The position numbers were made by a program, and so were the translations under genes. 62,694 nt of DNA from Gammaproteobacteria bacterium (GTDB lineage Bacteria; Pseudomonadota; Gammaproteobacteria; DAOVJZ01): contig JAOUJV010000005.1 of NCBI GenBank assembly GCA_029882995.1, positions 1-62,694 of the forward strand, in the 5' to 3' direction. Below, piece by piece: positions 36,557-48,061 of the stretch (position 1 is the stretch's first letter; each line of letters starts with the position of its first letter). The notes under the pieces were generated by a model. The model had not been told where the DNA came from. It saw only the letters and a list, made by a program, of their open reading frames with translations, and did no database searches.

Positions 36557-38518
36557 ATGATTCCTGAAATTGGTCATTATGCCTTAATCATGGCGCTGTG
36601 CCTTGCCATTGTGCAAAGCATTGTGCCGTTAGTTGGTGCGCAACGCGGCAATGCACAATGGATGGCGCTTACACGCCCTTCTGCTACCGGGCAATTTGTG
36701 TTTTTATCCATTGCCTTCTTTTGTCTGACTTATTCTTTTATACAAAATGATTTTTCTGTTCTGTATGTTGCGAAGAATTCCAACACCGCATTACCGATTG
36801 CCTATCGTATCTCCGCTGTCTGGGGTGCGCACGAAGGTTCGTTATTATTGTGGGCCTACTTGCTCGCTGGATGGACTATTGCCGTTGCCTTTTTCAGTCG
36901 CAGTTTGCCGCAAGTCATGGTGGCACGTGTGATCAGTATCATGGGTATGGTCAGTATCGGCTTTTTATTATTCATGATACTGACGTCCAATCCGTTTGAT
37001 CGTTTATTCCCGGCCGCACTGGAAGGCCGTGATCTGAATCCATTGTTACAGGATCCCGGACTGGTAATACATCCGCCCATGTTGTACATGGGTTATGTTG
37101 GTTTTTCTGTCGCGTTTGCGTTTTCTATCGCCGCATTAATCGGTGGCAACCTTGATGCAACATGGGCACGCTGGTCACGTCCGTGGACAACGGTAGCGTG
37201 GTCATTTTTAACACTGGGTATTGCACTCGGCAGCTGGTGGGCCTATTACGAACTCGGTTGGGGTGGCTGGTGGTTCTGGGATCCGGTGGAAAATGCCTCG
37301 TTCATGCCATGGCTGGTCGGTACTGCATTAATACATTCACAGGCCGTTACGGAAAAACGCAGTGCATTAAAGGCATGGACGGTATTGCTTGCCATTTTTG
37401 CGTTCTCATTAAGTTTACTGGGTACCTTCCTTGTGCGTTCCGGTGTACTGGTATCGGTACATGCGTTTGCAACCGATCCGGCACGCGGTACTTTTATCCT
37501 TGCCTTCCTTGTCGTGGTGGTGGGCAGTTCACTGGCGCTGTATGCATGGCGCGGTCCCAAGGTAGTGGGCGGTGGTCAGTTCGGCAGTTTTTCACGTGAG
37601 ACATTGTTGCTGGTCAATAACCTGTTGCTGGTGGTGACCGCCATCACGGTATTACTCGGCACACTGTATCCGTTAATTATGGACGCACTTGGTTTCGGCA
37701 AGATTTCTGTTGGCCCACCCTATTTCAACATGGTGTTTGTGCCGTTGATGCTGCCATTGTGTTTCCTTCTAGGCATTGGACCATTAACACGCTGGAAGCA
37801 GGATCAGCCGGAACGCGTTGTTAAACTGATGTGGCGTTTTTTGATTGCGGCATTCATTATTGCTGTCGCCTTCCTGTTCCTGTATGTCGCGGAAATCAAA
37901 CCCATGGTATTACTGGCTGTGTTTGTTGCGGCATGGGTGATGATCACGACCGGTTTTGCCTGGTACAAACAACGCAATGCCGGTCAGCGTAAATCAGTAA
38001 CGCCGGCGTTTCTCGGTATGGTGATGGCACATATCGGTATTGGCATGTTCATTATTGGTGTCACGCTGGTGGAAACCTACCATATTGAAAAAGACGTGAA
38101 GCTGGAAATGAATGAAAGCATCATGATGGGTGAGTATGAATTTAAATTCCTCGGTACCTCGCATGTTGACGGTCCCAATTACTCGGCTGAGCGCGGCAAT
38201 GTGCAGGTATTACTGGATAATAATGTTATTGCCACGCTTTATCCCGAAAAGCGTATTTATCATGCACAACGTAGCCCCATGACTGAAGCCGGTATTGATC
38301 CGGGTTTGTTCCGTGATCTGTTTGTTGCACTGGGTGAACCGCTCGACAACGGCGCATGGTCATTACGTGTTTATTACAAACCGTTTATCCGCTGGATCTG
38401 GCTGGGCTGTCTGGTAATGGCCATTGGCGGCTTCATTGCTGTTTCGGATCGTCGCTATCGTATTCGTGTGCAAAATAAAATCAGTGACAAGTTGGCTGCG
38501 CAGGGAGCAACTGCATGA
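36557..38518 (+). CDS. ccmF: Heme lyase CcmF
   Basis: 653 aa; WGAHEGSLLLW, ELGWGGWWFWDPVENASFMPWL. Confidence 0.97.
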   Translation: MIPEIGHYALIMALCLAIVQSIVPLVGAQRGNAQWMALTRPSATGQFVFLSIAFFCLTYSFIQNDFSVLYVAKNSNTALPIAYRISAVWGAHEGSLLLWAYLLAGWTIAVAFFSRSLPQVMVARVISIMGMVSIGFLLFMILTSNPFDRLFPAALEGRDLNPLLQDPGLVIHPPMLYMGYVGFSVAFAFSIAALIGGNLDATWARWSRPWTTVAWSFLTLGIALGSWWAYYELGWGGWWFWDPVENASFMPWLVGTALIHSQAVTEKRSALKAWTVLLAIFAFSLSLLGTFLVRSGVLVSVHAFATDPARGTFILAFLVVVVGSSLALYAWRGPKVVGGGQFGSFSRETLLLVNNLLLVVTAITVLLGTLYPLIMDALGFGKISVGPPYFNMVFVPLMLPLCFLLGIGPLTRWKQDQPERVVKLMWRFLIAAFIIAVAFLFLYVAEIKPMVLLAVFVAAWVMITTGFAWYKQRNAGQRKSVTPAFLGMVMAHIGIGMFIIGVTLVETYHIEKDVKLEMNESIMMGEYEFKFLGTSHVDGPNYSAERGNVQVLLDNNVIATLYPEKRIYHAQRSPMTEAGIDPGLFRDLFVALGEPLDNGAWSLRVYYKPFIRWIWLGCLVMAIGGFIAVSDRRYRIRVQNKISDKLAAQGATA

Positions 38519-39048
38519 ACCGTTATTTGTGGCCGCTTGGTATTTTTATCGCACTCGTGATTTTACTGGGTGTTGGTCTGACACTAAATCCGCGTGAAGT
38601 CCCTTCCCCGTTTATTGGCAAGCCGGCACCGGCCTTTGTTCTGCCAACGGTGCATGATACAAATAAACAATTTTCGCATGAAGAATTCAAAGGAAAGGTT
38701 TCACTGTTTAATGTCTGGGCATCATGGTGTGTCGCCTGTCGTGAAGAACATCCGTTGCTGGTTGAGTTATCAAAAACCAGTGACATTCCGATTTATGGTC
38801 TTAACTACAAGGACAAGATCGCTGATGCCAAACGCTGGCTCAAAACGCTGGGCAATCCGTATATCGACAGTGCTTCTGATATTGAAGGCAAGGCCGGTTT
38901 TAACTGGGGTGTATACGGTGTGCCGGAAACCTTTTTGATCGATAAGAAGGGCATTATTCGTTATAAAAAAATTGGGCCGATCACAACACAGGATTTAAAG
39001 GAAAAAATTCTGCCGCTGGTTAAACAACTGCGTGGAGAAGCCGGATGA
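38515..39048 (+). CDS. ccmG: Thiol:disulfide interchange protein CcmG/DsbE
   Basis: NVWASWCVACREEHPLL, WGVYGVPETFLIDKKG. Confidence 0.95.
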   Translation: MNRYLWPLGIFIALVILLGVGLTLNPREVPSPFIGKPAPAFVLPTVHDTNKQFSHEEFKGKVSLFNVWASWCVACREEHPLLVELSKTSDIPIYGLNYKDKIADAKRWLKTLGNPYIDSASDIEGKAGFNWGVYGVPETFLIDKKGIIRYKKIGPITTQDLKEKILPLVKQLRGEAG

Positions 39049-39509
39049 AAAAGCTTCTGGTCCTGACCCTGTTTTTGTTTTCATCACTTGCCTTTGCCGC
39101 ACCGGTAGAAACACTGGACGACATGACACCTGAACAGGAAAAGCGTTATCGCCAGTTGATTGCGGAATTACGTTGTCTTGTTTGTATGAACCAGTCGCTG
39201 GCCGATTCCAATGCCGAGCTTGCAGTCGACATGCGTAACGAGGTGCACAAGAAAGTAGTTTCCGGTCAGGCCAATCAGGAAATCGTGGATTTTCTGGTGG
39301 AACGTTACGGTGACTTTGTGCGTTATCGTCCGCCCGTCAATGCCACCACTGTCCTGCTCTGGTTTGGCCCGCTTATTCTGCTTGTGATCGGTGCAATTGT
39401 GTTAATTAAGAACAACAAAAAGAAACGGGCAACCGCGTCACTCAGTGAAGAGCAGCATGAAAAGGCAAAACGCCTGCTTGATACCATTAGCGAGGAAAAC
39501 AACTCATGA
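39045..39509 (+). CDS. ccmH: Cytochrome c biogenesis protein CcmH
   Basis: LRCLVCMNQSLADSNAELAVDMR. Confidence 0.96.
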   Translation: MKKLLVLTLFLFSSLAFAAPVETLDDMTPEQEKRYRQLIAELRCLVCMNQSLADSNAELAVDMRNEVHKKVVSGQANQEIVDFLVERYGDFVRYRPPVNATTVLLWFGPLILLVIGAIVLIKNNKKKRATASLSEEQHEKAKRLLDTISEENNS

Positions 39510-40735
39510 TGTTCTGGATCATCGTTGCCCTGCTCACCCTGTTGGCACTGACCTTTGTTATCCTGCCGTTATTACGCAAGCCGGCTGATAACACGACTGA
39601 ATCAAATGCACTGAATATTACCATTCATAAAAAACGCCTGGCTGAACTGGAAACGGATTTCAAGAATGGCAACATAGATGAAGAACGCTATAACACCGCA
39701 CGTGAAGAAATTGAACGTGACCTGCTGAACGATATCGAGAATCAGAACAACACGACATCGACAGACAGTGTTACACCGAAACTACTCGCTATTATCAGTG
39801 GTGTTGCTGTGCCCATAGTGGCATTGGTAATGTATTTTGCATTGGGCAGCTGGCACAACATGAATGACATGCAGCGTGCCGGTATTGTGCAAACACCGGA
39901 AGAAAAGAAAAACATGCCTTCCGTAGACGAGATGGTGCAGGCACTTGAGGCACGTCTTGAACAGGATCCCAATAACGCCGAAGGCTGGCAATTACTTGGC
40001 CGCAGTTATCTGCATCTTAAAAAGTTTGCCGAAGGCAGGCAGGCTTTTGAAAAGGCAATGCAACTGACTAACCCCCCAACCGCCACACTACTGACTGATT
40101 ACGCAGAAGCCATTGCGCTGGGCAATCAATTAAAACTTAGCGGTGAACCCTCTGATCTATTGGCGCGTGCACTGAAGATTAATCCTCGTTATGAAAAGGC
40201 GATCTGGTTGTCCGGGTTTGCCCGTTATCAGGAAGAACATTATTCTGCTGCAATCAAGCATTGGAAATACCTGCAAACACTCTTGCCATCTGACAGTCCT
40301 GACCATGAAACACTGATCGCCTATATCGCACAGGCGGAAGAACGCGGCGGCATCAGCCCTTCAACAAAACCAAAACAGGACACGGCTAAAATTCAAATCA
40401 AGGTTAATGTGGATCTGGATGATGCATTGATTAGCAAGGTTTCATCTGATGATGTGGTCTTTGTTTATGCCTATGCTGCAAATGGTCCGCGCATGCCGCT
40501 GGCCATTGTGCGCAAAAGAGCTGATGAACTGCCGCTGACCGTAGTATTGGATGAAACCATGGCCATGACACCACAAATGAGCCTGGTGAATTTCCCTGAA
40601 GTTATTATTAATGCCCGTATCTCAAAATCAGGACTGGCGACACCGCAGTCTGGAGACCTGATGGGCCAGTCCGCTACTCTCAAAACGGATAGCAACCCGA
40701 CCGTGGATATCGTGATTAATCAGGTGAAAGAGTAA
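39506..40735 (+). CDS. ccmI: Cytochrome c biogenesis protein CcmI (TPR)
   Basis: N-terminal two TM, TPR region, C-terminal VFVYAYAANGPRMPLAIVRKRADELPLTVVLDETMAMTP. Confidence 0.93.
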   Translation: MMFWIIVALLTLLALTFVILPLLRKPADNTTESNALNITIHKKRLAELETDFKNGNIDEERYNTAREEIERDLLNDIENQNNTTSTDSVTPKLLAIISGVAVPIVALVMYFALGSWHNMNDMQRAGIVQTPEEKKNMPSVDEMVQALEARLEQDPNNAEGWQLLGRSYLHLKKFAEGRQAFEKAMQLTNPPTATLLTDYAEAIALGNQLKLSGEPSDLLARALKINPRYEKAIWLSGFARYQEEHYSAAIKHWKYLQTLLPSDSPDHETLIAYIAQAEERGGISPSTKPKQDTAKIQIKVNVDLDDALISKVSSDDVVFVYAYAANGPRMPLAIVRKRADELPLTVVLDETMAMTPQMSLVNFPEVIINARISKSGLATPQSGDLMGQSATLKTDSNPTVDIVINQVKE

Positions 40736-40761
40736 AATCTTTTTTTTACTAGGCTTTTGTA

Positions 40762-40793
40762 ATAAAAAACCCGCTAAAGCGGGTTTTTTATTA
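40762..40793. terminator. Bidirectional terminator
   Basis: AATAAAAAACCCGCTAAAGCGGGTTTTTTATT between converging ccmI and glmM. Confidence 0.9.
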
Positions 40794-40819
40794 ATGTCTC
40801 TTTATATATCTCTTTTTAC

Positions 40820-42166
40820 TTAAGCCGCTGCTATCGCCTCATCTACAATCGACGCTAACTGGTTGGTGATTCTGACCACTTGATCATAATCCTCACCTTC
40901 AACCATCACCCTGACAACCGGTTCGGTACCGGAAGGACGTAATAATACGCGCCCCTTGTCTGCCAATTCTTTCTCTGCTTTTTTGACTGCATCCTGAATT
41001 ACTTTTGAAGCAAACACATCGGTCTTTTTGCTGATGCGAACATTAATCATATGTTGCGGATATTTGCTCATGGCAGATTTCAGTTCATGCAATGTCTTGC
41101 CGGATTTAACAAGCGCTGCCATGACCTGTAATGCTGAAACAATGCCATCACCTGTGGTGGTTCGATCCAGACAAATAATATGACCTGAGCCTTCACCACC
41201 CAGACACCAGCCGCCTTCCTTGAGCATTTCCATCACATAACGATCGCCGACATTGGCGCGACGCAGTTCGATACCGATTTTTTTCAGCGCATGCTCTGCA
41301 CCAAGATTGGTCATCAGTGTGCCAACCACCACATTGCAGCAGGCTCTTTCTTTTTCATTGCGTGATTCGGCAATGATATAAAGCAGTTCATCACCATCGA
41401 CTATCTCACCCTTATGATCCACCATGATGACGCGATCGCCATCACCATCAAACGCAATACCAAGATCGGCATTATGCTCAAGCACAACCTTTTGCATGAT
41501 TTCAGGTGAAGTAGAACCAACACCTTGATTAATATTCAGCCCATCCGGATCTGTACCCAGCTCAATGACCTTGGCACCCATTTCGGTAAACACATCCGGT
41601 GCAACGTGGTATGTCGCGCCATTTGCACAGTCCATCACGATGGTCATGCCTTTGAAATTCATGCTGGATGGAATGGTGCTTTTACAGAATTCAATATAAC
41701 GACCACGCGCATCCGCTACGCGCACCGCCTTGCCCAAATGTGCAGAATCAACGGTCTTCATTGGTTTATCCAGTTCAGCCTCAATCGCCAATTCTATTTC
41801 ATCAGGTAATTTTGTCCCTTCAGCTGAAAAGAACTTGATACCGTTATCATAAAATGGGTTATGTGATGCGCTGATCACAATACCGGCTTGTGCATGAAAT
41901 GTACGTGTCAGATAAGCGATTGCCGGTGTCGGCATTGGACCTAATAAATGGATATCAACACCAGCGGCGGACAAACCGGCTTCCAGTGCGGATTCAAACA
42001 TATAACCAGAGATGCGGGTGTCCTTGCCAATAAGCACCTTGCCGTCTCCTTCCTTGGCTAGTACCTGCCCAACAGCCCAGCCCAGCTTGAGCATAAACTC
42101 CGGTGTGATTGGTTCTTCACCTACCTTGCCTCGGATACCATCCGTTCCGAAAAACTTCTTTTGCAT
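40820..42166 (-). CDS. glmM: Phosphoglucosamine mutase
   Basis: [41 protein letters not shown]. Confidence 0.98.
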   Translation of the reverse strand: MQKKFFGTDGIRGKVGEEPITPEFMLKLGWAVGQVLAKEGDGKVLIGKDTRISGYMFESALEAGLSAAGVDIHLLGPMPTPAIAYLTRTFHAQAGIVISASHNPFYDNGIKFFSAEGTKLPDEIELAIEAELDKPMKTVDSAHLGKAVRVADARGRYIEFCKSTIPSSMNFKGMTIVMDCANGATYHVAPDVFTEMGAKVIELGTDPDGLNINQGVGSTSPEIMQKVVLEHNADLGIAFDGDGDRVIMVDHKGEIVDGDELLYIIAESRNEKERACCNVVVGTLMTNLGAEHALKKIGIELRRANVGDRYVMEMLKEGGWCLGGEGSGHIICLDRTTTGDGIVSALQVMAALVKSGKTLHELKSAMSKYPQHMINVRISKKTDVFASKVIQDAVKKAEKELADKGRVLLRPSGTEPVVRVMVEGEDYDQVVRITNQLASIVDEAIAAA

Positions 42167-42248
42167 CTGTTACTACCCTCTGAGTCCCAACTGGATTAAG
42201 TATATACAATGTGTGGCCATTACACACCTGTAATATCTTGAATAATGT

Positions 42249-43082
42249 TCAGATATCATCTGTAACACTTTGTATACTATAGCAAAGTTTTAGTGCTTCA
42301 ACGGTGGGTTTTATATCATGAGTCCGGATTATCCGTGCGCCTTTCATTACCGCCACTGTGGCTGCGGCCAGACCGGCGTGGAGACGTTCATCAACCCCCA
42401 GACCCAGTAATTGCCCAAACATGGATTTTCGAGAAACCCCCACGAGGACGGGAAACCCGGTATCGACCAGTGCTTCCATGTGTTTCAGTAACAACAGATT
42501 GTGCTGCAGGGTTTTGCCAAAACCAAAACCCGGATCAATCATGATTCTGTCTCTTGCTATACCTGCCTGTATACATGCCTCGGTCCGTTTGAGTAAAAAT
42601 GCCTTAATCTCGGTAATCACATTTTTATAGTGCGGCTCTTTTTGCATGGTTCTTGGCTCACCCTGCATATGCATCAAACAAACAGGGACAGCTGTTTCAG
42701 CCACGGCCTCAATTGCACCCTCCGCCCGTAATGCATAGACATCATTTACCATGCTGGCACCGGCTTTTATCGCTTCACGCATTACTTCCGGTTTACTGGT
42801 ATCAATTGAAATGGGTGTATTGAGTTCCTTGCTTAAGGATTCAATCACCGGTATGACGCGATCTATTTCCTGCTGCACGCTAACCGGCTCGGCACCGGGT
42901 CGTGTTGATTCACCACCAATATCAATAATCCCAGCTCCTTCTGCATTCATCTGACAGGCATGATCAACTGCCTTGTTCACAGCGTCAAACTTGCCACCAT
43001 CTGAGAATGAATCCGGGGTGACATTTAAAATTCCCATTACAACAGGCTGGCTGGTATCAATGGTGGTATATTTCTTGTTCAT
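42249..43082 (-). CDS. folP: Dihydropteroate synthase
   Basis: VMGILNVTPDSFSDGGKF, IDIGGESTRPGAE, DPGFGFGKT. Confidence 0.98.
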   Translation of the reverse strand: MNKKYTTIDTSQPVVMGILNVTPDSFSDGGKFDAVNKAVDHACQMNAEGAGIIDIGGESTRPGAEPVSVQQEIDRVIPVIESLSKELNTPISIDTSKPEVMREAIKAGASMVNDVYALRAEGAIEAVAETAVPVCLMHMQGEPRTMQKEPHYKNVITEIKAFLLKRTEACIQAGIARDRIMIDPGFGFGKTLQHNLLLLKHMEALVDTGFPVLVGVSRKSMFGQLLGLGVDERLHAGLAAATVAVMKGARIIRTHDIKPTVEALKLCYSIQSVTDDI

Positions 43083-43237
43083 TAAATCAACCTTAGTTAA
43101 CTACTTGGTTATTACACATTATCCTTATCTTTATTCTGTTTAAAAATATTCCAGAGCATCCGATAGACACATTAAGTAGACATCATAATCCAGAATGATA
43201 TTATTAATATACACGGAGAAAAAAAAGGGGATTAGGG

Positions 43238-43636
43238 ATGGAATGGAGTGACGATTTTAGTGTTTCCATCAGCGAAATAGATGATCAGCACAAAATCATT
43301 ATCGGCCTGATTAACGAGGTTGATGAAGCAGCACACGCATCCGAAGAACATGAAAAGCTGGCGCATGTTCTGAGTGAGCTGATTGATTACACTAAAGCCC
43401 ATTTTGCTGTTGAAGAAAGTTTGATGCGTATCTTTAAATATCCGGGATACGACGAACACAAACAAAAACATGAAAAGCTGATTGAGCGAGTCATTCATTT
43501 TCAGGATCAATTTAACCGGGGTAATACGCTGGTCGCAAAGGAGCTACATTATTTTCTACAGGACTGGTTGATTAAACATATTCAGGGCACTGATAGGGAA
43601 TACACCCCGTTTATGAATGAACATGGCATTAAATAA
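43238..43636 (+). CDS. Bacteriohemerythrin
   Basis: WSDDFSVSISEIDDQHKIIIGLIN...HFAVEESLM...YDEHKQKHEKL...WLIKHIQGTDREYTPF. Confidence 0.93.
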   Translation: MEWSDDFSVSISEIDDQHKIIIGLINEVDEAAHASEEHEKLAHVLSELIDYTKAHFAVEESLMRIFKYPGYDEHKQKHEKLIERVIHFQDQFNRGNTLVAKELHYFLQDWLIKHIQGTDREYTPFMNEHGIK

Positions 43637-43668
43637 AAAAGCCCCGCTTAAGCGGGGCTTTTTTATTT
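43637..43668. terminator. Bidirectional terminator
   Basis: AAAAAAGCCCCGCTTAAGCGGGGCTTTTTTAT. Confidence 0.92.
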
Positions 43669-45586
43669 AGTGGATGCCAGCCGGGCCGCCTATTTTCCCG
43701 TCACCCTTGGATTCCTTTTTCTCCGATGAGGATGAAGATGTGCCATCCGGTGTATCACTGTCTGTCCAGTCACTCGGTGGACGCGGCTCCTTGCCGTTCA
43801 TTATGTCAGTAATCTGTTCATTATCGATAGTTTCGTATTTAATCAGTGCCTCTGCCATCTTGTGCAGCTTGTCCACGTTGTCAGTCAGGATCTGCTCGGC
43901 ACGTTTATAGTTACGATCAACAATAGAACGGATTTCTTCATCAATAATATGTGAAGTTTCATCCGATACTTCTTTATGTTTGGTAACAGAACGTCCAAGG
44001 AATACTTCACCCTCTTCCTCTGTGTAGGTCATTGGTCCAAGGCGATTGGACAAGCCCCACTTGGTCACCATATTGCGCGCCAGTTCAGTGGTACGCTGAA
44101 TATCATTGGAGGCACCGGTTGTCACTGCCTCGGGACCAAAAATCAGTTCCTCTGCAATACGACCACCAAACAAACTGGATATCTGGCTTTCCAGTCGTTT
44201 CTTGCTGTAACTGTGGCGATCTTCTTCCGGCAGAAACATGGTCACACCCAATGCACGACCACGTGGAATAATACTTACCTTATAAACCGGATCGTGTTCC
44301 GGTACGTTACGTCCAACAATGGCATGACCGGCTTCATGGTAGGCAGTGAGTTTTTTCTCATCATCACTCATGACCATGGAACGACGTTCTGCACCCATCA
44401 TGATTTTATCTTTTGCCTTTTCAAGTTCATCCATGCCGACTGTGCGCTTGTTGGCACGCGCTGCAAACAGCGCTGCTTCATTCACCAGGTTGGCTAAATC
44501 AGCACCTGAAAAACCGGGAGTACCACGTGCAATAATTGAGGGATTCACACCATCACCTAATGGTACTTTACGCATATGTACTTTCAGTATTTGTTCACGG
44601 CCACGTACATCCGGCAGTGGCACAACCACCTGACGATCAAAACGACCGGGACGTAACAAGGCAGGATCAAGTACATCAGGTCGGTTGGTTGCCGCAATCA
44701 CGATCACACCTTCGTTACCTTCGAAACCATCCATCTCAACCAGCAACTGGTTCAGTGTTTGTTCACGTTCATCATGACCGCCGCCCAGACCGGCACCACG
44801 GTGACGACCCACCGCATCAATTTCATCTATAAAGATAATGCACGGCGAATGTTTCTTGGCTTGTTCAAACATGTCACGTACGCGTGATGCACCAACACCA
44901 ACAAACATTTCAACAAAGTCAGAACCGGAAATAGTAAAGAAAGGTACCTTGGCTTCACCGGCAATGGCTTTGGCAAGTAATGTTTTACCGGTACCGGGAC
45001 TACCTACCATCAGGACACCGCTTGGAATCTTGCCGCCGAGTTTCTGAAACTTGCCCGGATCGCGCAGAAACTCAACCAGCTCTGCCACTTCTTCCTTGGC
45101 TTCCTCGACACCGGCAACATCAGCAAATGTCACCTTGACCTGATCTTCGCCCAGCATGCGTGCCTTGCTCTTGCCGAATGACATCGCGCCACGGCCACCG
45201 CCGCCACCTTGCATCTGGCGCATGAAAAATATCCACACACCAATAAGCAACAACATCGGGAACCAGGAAATAAATATTTGCATCAGAACAGACTGCTGTT
45301 CAGGCGGCTTGGCACTGAACTGCACGCCATGTTGAATCAGGTCACTTACCAGCCCCGGATCACCCGGGCTGTAGGTATAAAATTCTTCACCGCTTTGACG
45401 AACACCATGAATAGAGCGCCCTTCAATGGTGACGCGTTGAACCTGGCCTTTTTTGACTTCATCAATGAATTGGGAATATTCAACCTGAGATACTGCACGC
45501 TGGCGTGGGCCGAAGTTATTGAAAACGGACATCAGCACTACCGCGATAATGATCCAAAGTACCAGATTTTTAGCGAGATCGTTCAA
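43667..45586 (-). CDS. ftsH: ATP-dependent zinc metalloprotease FtsH
   Basis: [68 protein letters not shown]. Confidence 0.98.
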   Translation of the reverse strand: MNDLAKNLVLWIIIAVVLMSVFNNFGPRQRAVSQVEYSQFIDEVKKGQVQRVTIEGRSIHGVRQSGEEFYTYSPGDPGLVSDLIQHGVQFSAKPPEQQSVLMQIFISWFPMLLLIGVWIFFMRQMQGGGGGRGAMSFGKSKARMLGEDQVKVTFADVAGVEEAKEEVAELVEFLRDPGKFQKLGGKIPSGVLMVGSPGTGKTLLAKAIAGEAKVPFFTISGSDFVEMFVGVGASRVRDMFEQAKKHSPCIIFIDEIDAVGRHRGAGLGGGHDEREQTLNQLLVEMDGFEGNEGVIVIAATNRPDVLDPALLRPGRFDRQVVVPLPDVRGREQILKVHMRKVPLGDGVNPSIIARGTPGFSGADLANLVNEAALFAARANKRTVGMDELEKAKDKIMMGAERRSMVMSDDEKKLTAYHEAGHAIVGRNVPEHDPVYKVSIIPRGRALGVTMFLPEEDRHSYSKKRLESQISSLFGGRIAEELIFGPEAVTTGASNDIQRTTELARNMVTKWGLSNRLGPMTYTEEEGEVFLGRSVTKHKEVSDETSHIIDEEIRSIVDRNYKRAEQILTDNVDKLHKMAEALIKYETIDNEQITDIMNGKEPRPPSDWTDSDTPDGTSSSSSEKKESKGDGKIGGPAGIH

Positions 45587-45702
45587 CTTCCATTACCTCT
45601 TTCTGTTATAAGATTTTGGCTGGTTCAGCTTTCCATACCGCTACCCGAGGTGTATCGGCAGGAGGGGAAAAACCAACAGATTCCCCGTAAATCAATAAGC
45701 TA

Positions 45703-46323
45703 CTACACATTGTAGCCTCTTGCCAGCACATAAACCTCACGACTTCTGGGTCTGGAAGCTTTGGGTTTACGCGTCGTTACCTTACTGAAATCATTACGTA
45801 AACTGCGGTAAAAGGCATCATAGCCCTCACCTTGAAAAACCTTCATCAGCAAATCCCCTCCCTCACACAGAGCCTCTTTTGCAAAATCCAGTGCCAATTC
45901 AACAAGATACATTGAGCGGGGCTGATCTACTGATTCTATTCCTGTGATATTGGGTGCCATATCCGACATTACAAGGTCTATGCACTCTCCTTTTACCGCA
46001 TCTCTCAATTGCGCCAAAGCCTGCTCTTCGGTGAAATCACCTTGAATAAAGGTGACATCCACCAAGGGCGCCATTTCCAGTATATCGAGAGCAACAATCT
46101 TGCCCTTTTCACCTATAACCGATGAGGCATATTGTGACCAGCCTCCGGGAGCAGCGCCCAGATCCACTATTTTCATTCCTGGCTTCAACAGCCGGTCTTT
46201 TTCCTGAATCTCTTTCAGTTTGTAGACAGCGCGCGAACGGGCACCGTCTTTTTGTGCCATTTTGACGTAATGATCATCAAAATGCTCCTTGAGCCAGCTT
46301 TTGCTTGTTTTGGACCGTGCCAT
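45703..46323 (-). CDS. rlmE: 23S rRNA (uridine2552-2'-O) methyltransferase RlmE
   Basis: [38 protein letters not shown]. Confidence 0.97.
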   Translation of the reverse strand: MARSKTSKSWLKEHFDDHYVKMAQKDGARSRAVYKLKEIQEKDRLLKPGMKIVDLGAAPGGWSQYASSVIGEKGKIVALDILEMAPLVDVTFIQGDFTEEQALAQLRDAVKGECIDLVMSDMAPNITGIESVDQPRSMYLVELALDFAKEALCEGGDLLMKVFQGEGYDAFYRSLRNDFSKVTTRKPKASRPRSREVYVLARGYNV

Positions 46324-46375
46324 GATAGAATACGCGTTTTCAAACCTGACTTAATTATACTCGAATAAACTTCCT

Positions 46376-46669
46376 ATGCCTCTGACTTCAAAACAAAACA
46401 GCTATTTACGCTCGAAAGCGCATCATCTCAAACCTCTGGTGATTCTCGGTTCAGCCGGATTAACCGAAGGCGTACTGAATGAAATTGAAAATACGGTGGA
46501 ACATCACGAGCTGATCAAGATAAAAATCAATGCCGGTGATCGGGATGAACTAAAGGAAATTGCAGAACAAATCAGTGAAAAGACAAACAGTGAACTGGTA
46601 CAGATAATCGGTCACACCGCGATCATTTATCGGAAGGCAAAAAAACCGGTTATAAAGCTGCCGCGTTAA
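46376..46669 (+). CDS. yhbY: YhbY family RNA-binding (CRM-domain) protein
   Basis: LRSKAHHLKPLVILGSAGLTEGVLNEIE. Confidence 0.93.
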   Translation: MPLTSKQNSYLRSKAHHLKPLVILGSAGLTEGVLNEIENTVEHHELIKIKINAGDRDELKEIAEQISEKTNSELVQIIGHTAIIYRKAKKPVIKLPR

Positions 46670-46677
46670 TCCTTAAA

Positions 46678-46707
46678 ACAAAAAGCCCCCGAATCGGGGG
46701 CTGTATA
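46678..46707. terminator. Rho-independent terminator
   Basis: AAAAAGCCCCCGAATCGGGGGCTGTAT. Confidence 0.8.
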
Positions 46708-46726
46708 AAACCATATGTAAAATCAA

Positions 46727-47383
46727 TTATTTTCGTCTTTTAGCAAGACCAAGTAATCCAATCAATCCTGAGCAAAATAACCAGACTGCAGCGGGTACCG
46801 GTACCGGACTTGTATTAACAAAGCTTTCGCTACCTGTATCTGCAAAATCAATTGCATGCAAACCAATACGCAAGGCACCTGTTTCCAGATCATTTATTAC
46901 ATCAAAGAAACTTAAGCCAGCCTGCAAATCAAAAACAATACCCAGTGTCTCGAATTCATTTATCCCGTTATGGGCCGATGGATTTACAGCCACCGATGTA
47001 AAAGAAGCTGTCGCTTCAAATGTTGGTATTACCTGATTCCAACCCGGCATATTAGGTGATGACATGTCCTGCATAAAATCCACGCCGGCACTGCCACCAT
47101 TTTGTGTGTCAATAATGGTAGAAATTCCAAGTAAAGTGCCGTCATCAAAATAAACACCACGAATTGAAGATTGTTCAGGTCCGCTGTTATTAATGTTGAA
47201 CAGTACCTGACTACTACCGTAGTCAATCACATCGACTGAAAATTGTGCTTCACCTATCGTACAATCAGTCGCATCAATACTGTCCATGTTTGGCACGCAG
47301 CTAAAATTCACTGAATAAGCATGGACCTGGGAAAAGAATGATAAAAACAGAATGCCTGCTACAGCCTGAAGTAAACTTCTCAC
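46727..47383 (-). CDS. Exported protein with VPxPA/PEP-CTERM-like sorting tail
   Basis: Signal peptide; C-terminus SPVPVPAAVWLFCSGLIGLLGLAKRRK. Confidence 0.8.
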   Translation of the reverse strand: MRSLLQAVAGILFLSFFSQVHAYSVNFSCVPNMDSIDATDCTIGEAQFSVDVIDYGSSQVLFNINNSGPEQSSIRGVYFDDGTLLGISTIIDTQNGGSAGVDFMQDMSSPNMPGWNQVIPTFEATASFTSVAVNPSAHNGINEFETLGIVFDLQAGLSFFDVINDLETGALRIGLHAIDFADTGSESFVNTSPVPVPAAVWLFCSGLIGLLGLAKRRK

Positions 47384-47538
47384 GACTTACCCCCCTCACA
47401 ATTATTAATAAAACAACAAATTCAAACCGATTATTATTTTTATTTAGACTGATTTTACATCAGGATATTAAATTGAGTCTATATATTATTATTAAATAAT
47501 TTTCATACTAAAATTGTAAGTTTTCTTGCAAGATTGGC

Positions 47539-47997
47539 TTAATTTTCATGTCCGGATTTGATAACTAGTACCAGACCCGCAATACTGTTAATCAGAAAAA
47601 TAACTGCAGCAATCCCGTGTAACATACTGAATTTTTTGTGATTTTCGGAACCTTCCAACATCCCGGTTACCTTTAGTTCTGCCATCATTGGCTGGAGGAT
47701 AAATTCACCAAGACAAACCAGAATTAACATGGCCACCAATAACCAGCTACGCCATTGCCTAAATGATTGCTGTCCATACCGATAGGCTATCCCTGCCAAT
47801 AGCAACACACCGCAAAACAGCCCGACATAACTCATGGCTGTAAACATGTGACCGGCCACATTCCCCGCCGTTTGTTTATCCAGATACTGGAACAAAAGCG
47901 GCGCCATCATATAGCCTGTGATCCACATTCCCCCGACCCACAGGGTCAGAAAAATACGCTCAGTTATTGAAAATAATTTTAAATTATCCATATACAC
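47539..47997 (-). CDS. DUF4149-like membrane protein
   Basis: Four TM; LTLWVGGMWITGYMMAPLLF...LGEFILQPMMAELK. Confidence 0.75.
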   Translation of the reverse strand: MYMDNLKLFSITERIFLTLWVGGMWITGYMMAPLLFQYLDKQTAGNVAGHMFTAMSYVGLFCGVLLLAGIAYRYGQQSFRQWRSWLLVAMLILVCLGEFILQPMMAELKVTGMLEGSENHKKFSMLHGIAAVIFLINSIAGLVLVIKSGHEN

Positions 47998-48061
47998 AAA
48001 AAAGGCCGAAAAAATTCGACCTTGTTATTAATATTCCAGCTTTTAAATTCTCTGGCCTTGT

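Noticed and set aside
43238-43636. Hemerythrin as part of the electron-transfer island
   Set aside because: Separated from the island by glmM and folP with its own terminator; an ordinary bacteriohemerythrin.
46727-47383. PEP-CTERM-like protein as a novel sorting system
   Set aside because: The tail matches a known VPxPA/PEP-CTERM type; no exosortase in this window, so nothing new can be supported.
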